Shown: positions 1 through 8,830 of the stretch, piece after piece
Layout: every line of letters begins with the position of its first letter
Numbering within the stretch: the first letter of the stretch is position 1
Origin: Armatimonadaceae bacterium
GTDB lineage: Bacteria; Armatimonadota; Armatimonadia; Armatimonadales; Armatimonadaceae
Direction of reading: 5' to 3'
DNA length: 64,000 nt
NCBI GenBank assembly: GCA_030447685.1
Contig: JAUJOK010000013.1
Coordinates: 53,502 to 117,501 of the forward strand
Notes under the pieces: model-generated
Database searches by the model: none
What the model saw: only the letters and a program-made list of their open reading frames with translations
What the model was told of the DNA's origin: nothing
Position numbers and translations under genes: made by a program

Positions 1-954
<954 letters not shown>

Positions 955-958
<4 letters not shown>

Positions 959-1212
959 CGCGCGCCCTTCTCACCATATAAGATGTGGTCATGATCACGA
1001 CTGGAGGTCTCCACCTCGCCATGCGATATGGACAGCGCGGCTATTTCCGCCATGATCTGCGCCGGAGTTCGGGGGTCGGTCTTTGGGCCGTCTAAAAGTT
1101 TCACGCCATTGGCAACGACAGTGACTTTAACCTGCGCTCCCTCAGGCAATTCTACCGGCTCCAGCAAACGCAGAACGCCCGCTTCATAAATAGCTTCCAC
1201 TGTGGTCGTCAT
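955..1212 (-). CDS. DUF104-like antitoxin of PIN toxin
   Basis: An 85-residue protein beginning MTTTVEAIYEAGVLRLLEP, the standard opening of the DUF104/AF2212 small beta-hairpin antitoxin family. It probably neutralises the PIN toxin encoded directly downstream and may autoregulate the pair. I chose the ATG at 1212 because the family starts there; a longer reading would run upstream into argJ and has no family resemblance. A modest AAGAG lies upstream. The C-terminal half (PRTPAQIMAEIAAL onwards) is the likely toxin-binding region by analogy with other antitoxins. The pair sits inside the arg operon and could be co-transcribed with it. Confidence 0.8.
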
Positions 1213-1243
1213 GCCAGTCTCTTTCTTAGCCGGAGCATCCTTA

Positions 1244-2506
1244 TCAGGTGTGGTACTCGGCGTTGATGCGGACGTAGTCGTAGGACAGGTCGCAGGTGTA
1301 GACGGTTGCGGTCTCCTCGCCCATTGCCAGGTCAACTCGGATTTCAACCTCTTTTTCGCGCATCGCTTCGGAGACGGCGGCGGCATCGAAGGGCGCGGGC
1401 GTGCCGTGCTTAAAGATACAGGTCCCGGCCAGCCAGGCGGTCGCCGCGTCCGGGTTGAATTGGACGCCCGCGCGGCCCGCCGCCATCAGGATACGGCCCC
1501 AATTGGGGTCGTTGCCGAACAGCGCGGTCTTCACCAGCGGCGATTCGGCGACGGTTTTGGCCACCTGCCGCGCGTCGGCGTCGCTGGCCGCGCCGGTGAC
1601 ACGGACGGTGACAAGTTTGGTCGCCCCCTCGCCGTCGCGGGCCACCTCTTTCGCCAGATGGACGCAGACCTGGGTGAGCGCGCGGGTGAAGGTGCGGTAA
1701 TCCGTCCCCTCGTCCGTGATGGTCGCGTTGCCCGCCGCGCCGGAGGCGAGTGCGAAACAGGAATCGTTGGTGGACGTGTCGCCGTCCACGGTCAAACAGT
1801 TGAACGATACGTGGACGGCTTCGCGCAGCGCCCGGTCTAACAAGCGCGGCTCAATGGCCACATCGGTGGTCAGAAAGGCCAGCATGGTCGCCATGTTGGG
1901 CGCGATCATGCCGGACCCCTTCGCCATTCCCCCGACATGCGCCCGCACGCCCCCGCAGGTAAAGGCGACGGCGTACTCTTTGGAAAATGTATCCGTGGTC
2001 AAAATCGCCTCGGCGGCGTGCGCGGCAGCGGCGATGCTCGGCTCCATCTGGCCTGCCGTTTCTGCAATGCCCAGAAGCAGTTTTTCCATCGGAAGCGGCG
2101 TGCCGATAATGCCGGTGGAGGCGGTCAGAACCGTTTCGGCGGAAAGGCCCAGAGCATCGGCGGCGGCGCGGGCCATCTGCTCGTTGTCCTCTTCGCCCCG
2201 GCGGCCAGTGCCCGTGTTGGCGTTGCCCGCATTCACCACAAGGGCGCGCACAGCACTGCCTGCCCGTTTTTGCAGAATGCTCTCGCTGCGCGTCACACAG
2301 GGCGCGCGCACGACATTGGTGGTGAAGACACCCGCCGCCGCTACATCGTCGGTGGTGCAGAGCAGCAAAGCGACATCGCGCCGCTTGCGCTTGATGCCGC
2401 AGCGTACCCCGGCGACGGAAAAGCCGCGCGCGGCACAGACGCCCCCGGCCACTTCTCGTAAATCCGTCATTTCCACCGCGTCTGCTTCCGCTGTTTCTAC
2501 GGCCAT
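1244..2506 (-). CDS. argJ: bifunctional ornithine acetyltransferase / N-acetylglutamate synthase
   Basis: Transfers the acetyl group of N-acetylornithine to glutamate, recycling acetyl in arginine synthesis; many members also make N-acetylglutamate from acetyl-CoA. At 420 residues it is family length. The autocleavage site is visible: after KGSGMIAPNMA the A206-T207 bond precedes MLAFLTTD, where the precursor splits into alpha and beta chains with Thr as nucleophile. NAGNANTGTG (residues 92-101) is the conserved oxyanion-region motif. The ATG lies within the last codons of argC (10-base overlap), so translation is probably coupled. Ends 31 bases before the antitoxin gene. Confidence 0.96.
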   Translation of the reverse strand: MAVETAEADAVEMTDLREVAGGVCAARGFSVAGVRCGIKRKRRDVALLLCTTDDVAAAGVFTTNVVRAPCVTRSESILQKRAGSAVRALVVNAGNANTGTGRRGEEDNEQMARAAADALGLSAETVLTASTGIIGTPLPMEKLLLGIAETAGQMEPSIAAAAHAAEAILTTDTFSKEYAVAFTCGGVRAHVGGMAKGSGMIAPNMATMLAFLTTDVAIEPRLLDRALREAVHVSFNCLTVDGDTSTNDSCFALASGAAGNATITDEGTDYRTFTRALTQVCVHLAKEVARDGEGATKLVTVRVTGAASDADARQVAKTVAESPLVKTALFGNDPNWGRILMAAGRAGVQFNPDAATAWLAGTCIFKHGTPAPFDAAAVSEAMREKEVEIRVDLAMGEETATVYTCDLSYDYVRINAEYHT

Positions 2507-3549
2507 AATCCCGGCCCCTCCAGACCCATCGTCTCGGGCAGGCCGAGCATCAGATTCATATTTTGCACCGCCTGACCGGCGGCTCCCTTCACCAGGTTGT
2601 CAATCGCGCTCACCACTACCACCTGGTTTGTCCGCGTATCCACGCGTGCCGACAGATGGCAGAAGTTCGAGCCGTTGACATCTTTGGTGGACGGATAATC
2701 ACCCGAATCGCGCACGCAAACAAAGGGCGCGTCGGCGTAGGCGCTTCGCAGCGTGTCGATAACCTGCTCAGTAGTCGTTGTTTTCACGGGCCGTGCGTAA
2801 CAGGTCGCCAGCAGGCCGCGTGTCATGGGAACCAGGTGCGGCGTAAAGGTAACGGTGACGTGGGCCGGTGTGGCAGCCGCCGACAACTCCTGCTCGATTT
2901 CGGGCACATGACGGTGGACACCCAGGTTATACGGCTTCAAGGATTCGTTCACCTCGGCAAAATGGTAATCGATGCCGAATTTCGCGCGGCCCGCCCCGGA
3001 AACGCCGGATTTGGCGTCGATAATAACCCCCCTGGCGTCAATCAGGCCGCTCGACAGCAGGGGCGCGAGCGCGAGTATTGCCGCAGTGGGATAACAGCCG
3101 GGGTTCGCCACTAACTGTGCGCCCATGACAAAGTCGTGGTTCAGTTCGGGCAGGCCGTAGACCGTCTGCTGAAGCAGCGACGAAGCGACATGCTCGATCT
3201 TGTACCACGTCTCGTAGGTGTCCACGTCCCGCAGGCGGAAATCCGCCGACAGGTCAACCAGACGCTTCCCTAACTGCAAAAGCTCCGGGGCCGTCTTCAT
3301 CGCCGCGCCGCTTTCCCCGGCCATAAAGAGAACATCCGCCGCTTTGGACGCCGCGCCGACATTGAACTTCTGGCAAACGAGCGCGCCCGCCGGAGTGCCG
3401 TGCAGGCCCGGAAACGCCCGCGCCAGGGGATGACCGGCATTGGACTCCGATACGATATAGGTGATCTGCGCCTGCGGATGGCGTGCGAGAATCCGAACCA
3501 ACTCTCCCCCCGCATAACCGCTCGCTCCGATGATCCCCACCGAAACCAT
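2497..3549 (-). CDS. argC: N-acetyl-gamma-glutamyl-phosphate reductase
   Basis: NADPH-dependent reductase for the third step of arginine synthesis. It starts MVSVGIIGASGYAGGELVR (Rossmann GASGYAG) and carries the catalytic cysteine in NPGCYPTA (about residue 152); the C-terminal half has the family SGVSGAGR segment. I start it at the ATG at 3549, with a GGGAGG Shine-Dalgarno 7 bases upstream; a TTG two codons earlier is too close to that site. Gives 350 residues, normal for the type-1 family. First structural gene of the operon, about 50 bases downstream of a leader terminator, so attenuation would act directly on it. Confidence 0.96.
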   Translation of the reverse strand: MVSVGIIGASGYAGGELVRILARHPQAQITYIVSESNAGHPLARAFPGLHGTPAGALVCQKFNVGAASKAADVLFMAGESGAAMKTAPELLQLGKRLVDLSADFRLRDVDTYETWYKIEHVASSLLQQTVYGLPELNHDFVMGAQLVANPGCYPTAAILALAPLLSSGLIDARGVIIDAKSGVSGAGRAKFGIDYHFAEVNESLKPYNLGVHRHVPEIEQELSAAATPAHVTVTFTPHLVPMTRGLLATCYARPVKTTTTEQVIDTLRSAYADAPFVCVRDSGDYPSTKDVNGSNFCHLSARVDTRTNQVVVVSAIDNLVKGAAGQAVQNMNLMLGLPETMGLEGPGLWP

Positions 3550-3596
3550 TTTCAACCCTCCCCAAAAGAGGCTTAACGTCCTCTACGGCGAATCCT

Positions 3597-3636
3597 ATAA
3601 AACAACAAAGCCGCCCGGCTGTTCTCGCCGTGCGGC
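3597..3636 (-). terminator. leader terminator/attenuator before argC
   Basis: On the minus strand a GCCGC-A-CGGC arm, a 7-base GAGAACA loop and a GCCG-G-GCGGC arm are followed by TTTGTTGTTTTAT. This is a good intrinsic terminator placed between the Arg-rich leader ORF and argC, with no other gene between. A 6-base segment just 5' of the hairpin (positions 3638-3643) is complementary to 3717-3722 in the leader, offering an alternative pairing. Confidence 0.7.
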
Positions 3637-3750
3637 CCCGTGGGTTTTCTTTGATTCCCAGCGGGCGCCGCCGCTTCCACCCGGATTGTCTTTGACGACA
3701 GCATCGGGCGGAACCTCCACGGCTCCCGACGGGAAAATGCTACTGACCCG

Positions 3751-3858
3751 TTACTCTGGCCGGGTCGAACCTTTTTCCGCGTCGGCGTCCGTGGCCTTTC
3801 TCAGGCGACGGATACGACGACGCTCACCGCGTATCGCTGCTTCTTCGTGTGGCATCAT
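3751..3858 (-). CDS. putative arginine-rich leader peptide of the arg operon
   Basis: A 35-codon reading frame beginning ATG ATG, about 20 bases downstream of the expected transcription start of the arg promoter. The peptide contains IRGERRRIRRLRK: seven arginine codons (CGC, CGT, CGT, CGT, CGT, CGC, AGA) within an 11-residue run, plus one CGG near the end, then a TAA stop. It is followed by a terminator and argC. This is the arrangement of ribosome-mediated attenuators (trpL, hisL): scarce Arg-tRNA would stall the ribosome at the Arg run. There is no strong Shine-Dalgarno. It could instead be a small basic protein; expression is not shown by sequence. Confidence 0.5.
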   Translation of the reverse strand: MMPHEEAAIRGERRRIRRLRKATDADAEKGSTRPE

Positions 3859-3884
3859 TTCGTGATTACTGCTTTGATAGGCTC

Positions 3885-3914
3885 AGTATAACGGAAATGC
3901 GGTGCACGTGTCAA
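3885..3914 (-). promoter_or_regulatory. sigma70-type promoter of the arg operon
   Basis: Minus-strand TTGACA (3909-3914) and TATACT (3885-3890) are separated by 18 bases. The -35 box is perfect and the -10 is one mismatch from consensus. Transcription would begin near 3878, about 20 bases before the leader-peptide ATG. Confidence 0.8.
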
Positions 3915-3979
3915 GCCTCGAACAATTACCGCTGTGATCGCGGGCCGGTTTATGGCACAAATGAGTCAGAGGTAAGACC

Positions 3980-4153
3980 ATGAAACGATTATTCAGCACG
4001 ACGATTCTGGCGCTGGTTCTTATAGTTATGGCCGTGGCGATGGGCTTTTATGTCTATCCCACGCGTCCGGCGCTGGTGTGGACGCTGCTGGCGGTGTGCT
4101 GGATGTGTTACCGGCTGCGCCTGCGCGCGGAGGCGCGCTTCGGCAAGCGCTGA
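3980..4153 (+). CDS. small membrane protein, function unknown
   Basis: A 57-residue protein starting MKRLFSTTILALVLIVMAVA with two predicted transmembrane helices (residues about 5-26 and 31-46) separated by YPTRPA, and a basic tail ending RAEARFGKR. A good AGAGGTAAG ribosome-binding site precedes the ATG. It stands alone: the arg promoter reads the other way and a perfect 20-bp-arm terminator follows within 50 bases. No family is recognised. The two-helix, basic-tail form suggests a small integral inner-membrane protein. Confidence 0.6.
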   Translation: MKRLFSTTILALVLIVMAVAMGFYVYPTRPALVWTLLAVCWMCYRLRLRAEARFGKR

Positions 4154-4195
4154 AGCAGGCCAGCCGTTACCGGCGAGCGGACTTAGCGAGCGAAC

Positions 4196-4239
4196 GACAG
4201 GGAGGGCGCGGGGAATTCCCCGCGCCCTCCCTGTCTTTT
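4196..4239 (+). terminator. intrinsic terminator, perfect 20-bp arms
   Basis: A perfect inverted repeat (4196-4215 with 4216-4235, no spare loop bases, centred on GAATTC) followed by TTTTGTC. It closes the transcript of the small membrane protein gene and separates it from the envelope operon that starts 46 bases later. Confidence 0.8.
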
Positions 4240-4281
4240 GTCGCTGAAACCCCAAACGTGTGCGATTGTCGAAAAAATACA

Positions 4282-4944
4282 ATGCAAAAGCGGGCCATAA
4301 TCGTAGCGGCGAAAGCGCCACGCGCGGGAGCCGTCAAAACCCGGCTGAGCTTGCCGCCGGACGCTGCGGCGAACCTTGCGGCGGCATTTCTGCGGGACAC
4401 GCTGCGCCTCGCCTCCTCGCCCGCGCTTCAGGCGGACCTCACGCTCGCGCTCGATGGCGGCGATGCGGGTGATCTGGAGCCGGGAACCGTGCCGCCGGGG
4501 ACGCGCATTACGCCGCAGCGTGGGAACTCTTTGGGCGAACGTCTGGTACACATTTTTGAGGAAGCGTTCCAGACAGGCTATACGGCGGTCTGTGTCGTGG
4601 GCAGCGATGCGCCGCATTTGCCGGAAGCCTTTCTTCTGGAAGCGTTCGGCAGACTGTCCCAAAACGGTGGTCCGGTACTTGGCCCTGCGGATGACGGCGG
4701 CTATTACCTGATTGGATTGACACGCCCCGCGCCGGAACTGTTCGCCGATATTGCGTGGAGCGGGCCGGATGTTAGAGAGATGACACTGCGGCGCGCGGCG
4801 GAGGCGGGGCTTTCGGCGACCCTGCTGCCGCCGTGGTACGATATTGACGTGCCCGCCGACCTGCGCCGCCTGCGCGAAGAGATGCGCCGCGAAGTCGTGG
4901 CCGCCCCGGCGACTGCCGCGTTTCTAGGAAGATTGACCTTTTGA
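4282..4944 (+). CDS. DUF2064/TIGR04282-type glycosyltransferase-like protein
   Basis: A 220-residue GT-A fold protein of the DUF2064 family, related to CofC-type nucleotidyltransferases and often annotated as an arsenosugar-biosynthesis glycosyltransferase. It starts MQKRAIIVAAKAPRAGAVKTRL (the conserved KxPxxGxVKTRL nucleotide-binding loop) and contains GSDAPHLP and GPADDGGYYLIGL, the metal/nucleotide motifs. I chose the ATG at 4282 because homology begins there; the upstream in-frame reading passes through the terminator. First gene of an operon of four whose stops and starts overlap. The real donor and acceptor are not known. Confidence 0.8.
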   Translation: MQKRAIIVAAKAPRAGAVKTRLSLPPDAAANLAAAFLRDTLRLASSPALQADLTLALDGGDAGDLEPGTVPPGTRITPQRGNSLGERLVHIFEEAFQTGYTAVCVVGSDAPHLPEAFLLEAFGRLSQNGGPVLGPADDGGYYLIGLTRPAPELFADIAWSGPDVREMTLRRAAEAGLSATLLPPWYDIDVPADLRRLREEMRREVVAAPATAAFLGRLTF

Positions 4945-5255
4945 TGACAAGAGCGTTCCCGCATTTCTTGCCACGTGTCGCCAGGCGCGGGGCGCTTATC
5001 GCGCTGGCTGCGGTTCTCCTGTCGCCGGAGGCAAAAGCCTTGCCCAAATTTGCGCAAAAAGAGAACAAGAAGTGCTCCTTTTGCCATGTCAAGCCTGCCG
5101 GGGGCGGCCACCGCAACGCAGCGGGCAGATGGTATCAGACACACGGCTTCACGCTGGCCGGATTTACCGGAGCGAAGGCCGCCGGCGCAGCGAAAAAACA
5201 GGCGGCGCGCAAGCCCGCGCCGAAACGAATCAAGCAGAAACGAAAGAGACCATGA
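4944..5255 (+). CDS. secreted small CXXCH (cytochrome c-like) protein
   Basis: A 103-residue protein with a signal peptide (basic MTRAFPHFLPRVARR, hydrophobic LIALAAVLLS, cleavage near AKA-LP) and one heme c attachment motif CSFCH (residues 44-48), followed by a short GGGHRNAAGRWYQTHGF region and a very basic tail (QKRKRP). One CXXCH in so short a chain suggests a mono-heme periplasmic protein or a reduced cytochrome-like domain. No distal Met ligand stands out. The start overlaps the upstream stop (TGATG) and the end overlaps the next ATG (ATGA), so it is coupled to a sugar-transfer-type gene and a LolA-like gene. Confidence 0.7.
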   Translation: MTRAFPHFLPRVARRGALIALAAVLLSPEAKALPKFAQKENKKCSFCHVKPAGGGHRNAAGRWYQTHGFTLAGFTGAKAAGAAKKQAARKPAPKRIKQKRKRP

Positions 5256-5992
5256 ACCTACGCAGCTATGCCGTCCTGACTGTTGCGGCGGCTTTGACAA
5301 TAACTTCCACGGCGGCAACACGCGCCGCTCAGACGCCCCGCGCCGAATCGGCGGCGACCGGCAAGATACGGGACATGACCGCGACCCTTACGGTCGTGGA
5401 CGCCGAAACGAATTTCGACGAACTGAAGAAAATCGGCGGCTCCTTTGCAACGTCGTACCGCTTCAAGCGCATGGACCTCAGTTATAAGAACCCGGACAAG
5501 ATTCGTCTGGAAGCCAAAGTTTCCGGCATCTCTGGCCTGATGGTCTTCAACGGGGACACCAAAATGGTCAAGGTCCCGTTCCGGAAAGACATCCGAAATG
5601 TGCGTCAGCATCCCGGACAGAAGCAGACCCTGATGGACCTGGGAATCTTCGCCACGGATTATCTGGCTTCCGCCTACAGCGCTTCCTATCTGCGAAGTGA
5701 GCGAAACCTTCAGGTGTATAAGCTTTCGCAGCGAAACACCGACAGCCGCTCCTATGAGGTGGTGTGGGTAGACCCGAAAACATCGCTTATCACGCGGCGG
5801 GTATCGTTCGATGCGGAAAATGAAATACGCAAGGAACTGCGCTTCAAAAACCCCCTTCAGGTGCGCCCCGGCATCTGGGTGCCCCGGCGGATCGAGGTGT
5901 ACAACCAGTTCGGCAAGTTAGGCGCGGTTCAGGCGCTCGAAGATGTCAAGGTAAACCTGGGTGTTGGCGAAAGCCTTTTCCGCATTTCGTGA
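5252..5992 (+). CDS. LolA-like outer-membrane lipoprotein-sorting protein
   Basis: A 246-residue secreted protein with a signal peptide (AVLTVAAALTITSTAA, cleavage near TRA-AQ) and a LolA/LolB-like half-barrel pattern: repeated amphipathic strands such as PDKIRLEAKVSGISGLMVFN, then VVWVDPKTSLITRRVSFD. This pattern matches outer membrane lipoprotein-sorting proteins that bind lipid acyl chains in the periplasm. Not a canonical LolA by sequence; the lipid cargo is unknown. It sits in the overlapping operon between the CXXCH protein and a GT39-type glycosyltransferase (GTGA overlap), which points to an envelope glycolipid or lipoprotein role. Confidence 0.7.
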   Translation: MNLRSYAVLTVAAALTITSTAATRAAQTPRAESAATGKIRDMTATLTVVDAETNFDELKKIGGSFATSYRFKRMDLSYKNPDKIRLEAKVSGISGLMVFNGDTKMVKVPFRKDIRNVRQHPGQKQTLMDLGIFATDYLASAYSASYLRSERNLQVYKLSQRNTDSRSYEVVWVDPKTSLITRRVSFDAENEIRKELRFKNPLQVRPGIWVPRRIEVYNQFGKLGAVQALEDVKVNLGVGESLFRIS

Positions 5993-7545
5993 CCACCGTG
6001 AAGGATAACTCAGAGAGCAGGAGCGCGACGCGGGTTGCGCTCCTTTTTCTGCTGGTTCTGACGATTTTCAAGATCGGGTACGGTGCGCGGCTGGGACTGG
6101 CCGAGGACGAGGCGTACTACTGGCAATGGTCGCGCCACCTTGACCTGTCCTATTATGACCAGGGGCCGGGGATCGCGTACCTTATCCGGTTCGGCACACT
6201 GCTGGCGGGCGATACGCCACTGGGTATCCGGCTCGGCGGCATCCTGCTCAGCGCGGCTGTCGGCTGGCTGACGTTTCTTACCGCCCGCCGCTGGTTTGGG
6301 GAGCAAATCGCGCTCTGGTCACTGGGTCTTGTGAGTGTCGCGCCGCTGTTCGCGGTCGGCAGTGTCCTCGCCACCTACGATACGCCGCAGATGTTCTTCT
6401 GGGCGGCGGCGCTGTATGCGTTTACGCGCACCGTCCAGGAAAACCGGTCAGGCGGCTGGTATCTGGTCGGCGCTCTGGTGGGGCTGGGCGCGCTGTGCAA
6501 GATGACCATGTTCCTGTTCGCGCCCTGCGCTCTGCTGTTTCTGCTGCTTGCGCCCCATCAGCGGCGCTGGCTGGCTACCCCGCACCCTTACCTCGGTTTC
6601 CTTATCGCGCTCGCGCTGTATACGCCGGTGCTGCTGTGGAACGCCCAGCATGACTGGCTGGGTTTCCGGCATACGTTCACGCTGGGCAACCGCACACGCG
6701 ACGCCAAGCCGCTCCAATGGGTAGGCGACTATCTGGGGGGGCAGGCCCTCGCCCTGTCCCCGCTTCTGTTTCTGGCCGAGATCGGCGCGCTCGCGTGGTT
6801 ATTGCGGCGGCGCTCCTCGCGCAGCGAAGGGCCGGGCGAAGAGGCCGCGCATTTCGCGGGGGCCTTCAGCGCGCCGATCCTGTTGTTCTGCCTGGTGGTC
6901 TCCCTGCGCTCCAAGCTGGAGATAAACTGGCCGGTCGCAGCGCATGTGACGGGTCTGATAGCCGTCGCCGCCTGGTTCGTCACTATCCGGCAACGGAGTG
7001 GCATCGGCAGGCGGGCCGGGATCGCGGTCAGCGTAGTTATTGCTTTTCTGATGACCCTGGTGGCGTTTTTCCCGGCGCTTCTGCCCGCGGCGGGACTGCG
7101 TGTCACCTCGGACCAGGCTCAGAAGCTGAACCAGACCTATGGCTGGCCACAGATCGCGGCGCGCGTGCAGGCGGCGCGGGAGACGCTGGCGCGGGAAGGA
7201 AAGCCCGTCTTCATATCGGGGATCAACTACCGCGTCAACTCGGTGCTGGCGTTCTACGTTCCCGGCCAGCCGCGCACGCAGAATCTGTTTCTGGGATCGC
7301 GGCGCAATCAATACTGGTTCTGGACCAGACCGCAGACGCTGGTGGGTCAGAATGCGGTGCTGGTGCTGGACAGCATCGACCCGGAGGCGCTGGCGCTTGC
7401 CCGCCGTTTTTTTGCGAGCGTGGAGGAGCAGCCGCCCATGATCGTCACCCGACCCGGCTTTTCCGGCCCCGCGCGGCTCTGGCATCTGTATCTGTGCCGC
7501 GATTTCAAAGGCTATGACCCGGAGCGCCACACGGACGGGTACTGA
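5989..7545 (+). CDS. GT39/PMT-type membrane glycosyltransferase
   Basis: A 518-residue integral membrane glycosyltransferase of the PMT_2/ArnT-like superfamily, using a polyprenyl-phosphate sugar. The catalytic loop with EDEAYYWQWSRHLDLSYYDQ (residues about 38-57) follows the first helix, as in ArnT and related enzymes; at least ten hydrophobic segments follow. The start is a GTG overlapping the upstream stop. The soluble C-terminal part (GINYRVNSVLAFY) is shared with family members. Likely glycosylates a lipid or protein on the outer face of the inner membrane. The polyprenol-phosphate sugar transferase at 50801..51544 could supply its donor, but this is inference. Confidence 0.85.
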   Translation: MTTVKDNSESRSATRVALLFLLVLTIFKIGYGARLGLAEDEAYYWQWSRHLDLSYYDQGPGIAYLIRFGTLLAGDTPLGIRLGGILLSAAVGWLTFLTARRWFGEQIALWSLGLVSVAPLFAVGSVLATYDTPQMFFWAAALYAFTRTVQENRSGGWYLVGALVGLGALCKMTMFLFAPCALLFLLLAPHQRRWLATPHPYLGFLIALALYTPVLLWNAQHDWLGFRHTFTLGNRTRDAKPLQWVGDYLGGQALALSPLLFLAEIGALAWLLRRRSSRSEGPGEEAAHFAGAFSAPILLFCLVVSLRSKLEINWPVAAHVTGLIAVAAWFVTIRQRSGIGRRAGIAVSVVIAFLMTLVAFFPALLPAAGLRVTSDQAQKLNQTYGWPQIAARVQAARETLAREGKPVFISGINYRVNSVLAFYVPGQPRTQNLFLGSRRNQYWFWTRPQTLVGQNAVLVLDSIDPEALALARRFFASVEEQPPMIVTRPGFSGPARLWHLYLCRDFKGYDPERHTDGY

Positions 7546-7747
7546 TAGATCGAGGTTCGGAAAGCGAAAAAAGGCCCTGAACGACTCCAGGCCCCGTTCT
7601 TCACCTGGTCAAAGCTATCGGCGAACAGAACGGTCTGCGCGGGATACTGAATCAGCGGCTCGGTAATGGGCCGACGGTATCTCGAGTCGTCCTCATTCTC
7701 CTTGATGATGAAGTGATAAAAGTCGTTGAAGACTTCCCTGTCCGTCA
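7512..7747 (-). pseudogene. possible remnant of a second prepilin-like gene
   Basis: The minus strand reads without a start codon through FNDFYHFIIKENEDD and ITEPLIQYPAQTVLFADSF, the latter resembling the segment near the end of secreted prepilin/DUF1559-type proteins. A terminator for this strand lies inside the end of the frame, so something was once transcribed through here. There is no N-terminal methylation motif. It may equally be non-coding. Weak. Confidence 0.2.
7567..7595 (-). terminator. intrinsic terminator, minus strand
   Basis: Minus-strand hairpin GGCCTG-N8-CAGGGCC followed by six T. It lies just beyond the 3' end of the convergent glycosyltransferase gene and faces transcripts from the prepilin side. 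Confidence 0.6.
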
Positions 7748-7750
7748 ATA

Positions 7751-7784
7751 GAAGAAAGACCGCCCCCAGAGGTGGGAACGGTCC
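7751..7784 (-). terminator. terminator of the prepilin-like gene
   Basis: Minus-strand stem GACCGTTCCC with GGGGCGGTC (two G-T pairs) and then TTTCTTC. It lies about 95 bases after the stop codon of the prepilin-like gene at 7878. Confidence 0.65.
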
Positions 7785-7877
7785 TTCTTCCACAAACAGC
7801 GCATTTCCAGATAGGGACGGAAGAGTTCCCGGCCCTTTGCCTGGCTGAGCCTTCTGCCATCAGGCAGATTTGCCTAT

Positions 7878-8702
7878 CTACTTGTACTCGCCGCTCCAGT
7901 GCAGCAGGTTCTTGTTCGACTGACCAGCCTTTTTCCGTGAGGCAATCGCGCTGCAGGTCCACGGGGAGACCATGACCTGGTCGCCCCGCATCGCCTTGGC
8001 ATGACCGTCGGCAAACATGAAGTTCGTCAACTTCTGGTGCGCACCAATACTTATTTTACCCGGCCGCCCTCTCCAGGTAATGTTAAGGGCATCCGGTGCC
8101 GTGTAGCTCTTAAACCAGGTACCAATATCCGTGTTATTCCAGCGCCAGTAGGCATGAAGGTTCATGTAGCTGGCGGTTGTCCACAATTCAAACATTGAGA
8201 TGGTACTGGAAGGCTGATCTACAGCCGCCTGAGCCTGCGAGGGAGTATTGGGGTAGTAAGCGTGAAGGCCGTACGTAGCAGTGTAGCCCTTTGAGCAGTC
8301 GTCGAATCCCGGCTGGTAGTGGGTGAACGAGTAGCTGATGGGAGCACCCGTCGGACCGGAGGATTCGTAGCGTTCAATGCCGTCACTGGGGCACTTCCAG
8401 ACCTGCTCACTCTTGAGGTAGGGCGCAAGCGCATCCTCGGAGCCGAACGCCTTGTTAGGAGTGGTCGTCGGCACGTTCGAAAAGATGCGGTGGTACATCT
8501 CATCATAGTCCTGCACGTACATCATCGCCGCTGTGCCGATCTGCTTCATATTGCTGAGACATGAAGTCGCGCGCGCCTTTTCACGGGCCTGGGCGAAAAC
8601 GGGGAACAGGATGGCAGCAAGAATCGCGATGATGGCGATGACGACAAGCAGCTCGATCAGCGTAAAGCCGCTGCGACGCCGGGGGAGTAGTTTGGCGTTC
8701 AT
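7878..8702 (-). CDS. secreted prepilin-like protein with H-X9-DG ending
   Basis: A 274-residue protein of the type IV pilin/type II secretion pseudopilin superfamily. The N-terminus has the prepilin peptidase site [20 protein letters not shown], cleaved after Gly with the mature chain starting at Phe, then [17 protein letters not shown]. The C-terminal region has an H-X9-DG motif (His in GAHQKL, DG in FADGHAK). Such genes exist in tens of copies in Armatimonadota and Planctomycetes and are probably surface or secretion-linked; individual roles are unknown. AAAGGGG precedes the ATG, a clear promoter lies upstream and a terminator downstream, so it is monocistronic. Confidence 0.9.
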   Translation of the reverse strand: MNAKLLPRRRSGFTLIELLVVIAIIAILAAILFPVFAQAREKARATSCLSNMKQIGTAAMMYVQDYDEMYHRIFSNVPTTTPNKAFGSEDALAPYLKSEQVWKCPSDGIERYESSGPTGAPISYSFTHYQPGFDDCSKGYTATYGLHAYYPNTPSQAQAAVDQPSSTISMFELWTTASYMNLHAYWRWNNTDIGTWFKSYTAPDALNITWRGRPGKISIGAHQKLTNFMFADGHAKAMRGDQVMVSPWTCSAIASRKKAGQSNKNLLHWSGEYK

Positions 8703-8748
8703 GGTATACCCCTTTCTGCATTGGAACCGTTCGATTCCTTAATGACTG

Positions 8749-8778
8749 AGTATATATCCATATCCGCCTAAATGTCAA
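8749..8778 (-). promoter_or_regulatory. promoter of the prepilin-like gene
   Basis: Minus-strand TTGACA (8773-8778) and TATACT (8749-8754) with 18-base spacing, the same boxes and spacing as the arg promoter. It is divergent from the ornithine cyclodeaminase promoter 16 bases away. Confidence 0.75.
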
Positions 8779-8794
8779 TCGTCTATTTGCTGTG

Positions 8795-8824
8795 TTGACA
8801 GGCTCCGTTCCGCCTCGCTACAAT
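8795..8824 (+). promoter_or_regulatory. promoter giving a leaderless mRNA
   Basis: TTGACA (8795-8800), 18-base spacer, TACAAT (8819-8824), then only 6 bases before the ATG at 8831. A normal start 7 bases after the -10 falls on the A of the ATG. Confidence 0.8.
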
Positions 8825-8830
8825 AATCGT

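Noticed and set aside
1202..1840. 212-codon plus-strand frame opposite argJ
   Set aside because: Entirely antisense to argJ with typical G+C-rich shadow composition.
4196..4239. Perfect palindrome considered as another mobile palindromic element
   Set aside because: No spacer between arms, a T tract follows, and there is no second copy in the window; a terminator explains it.
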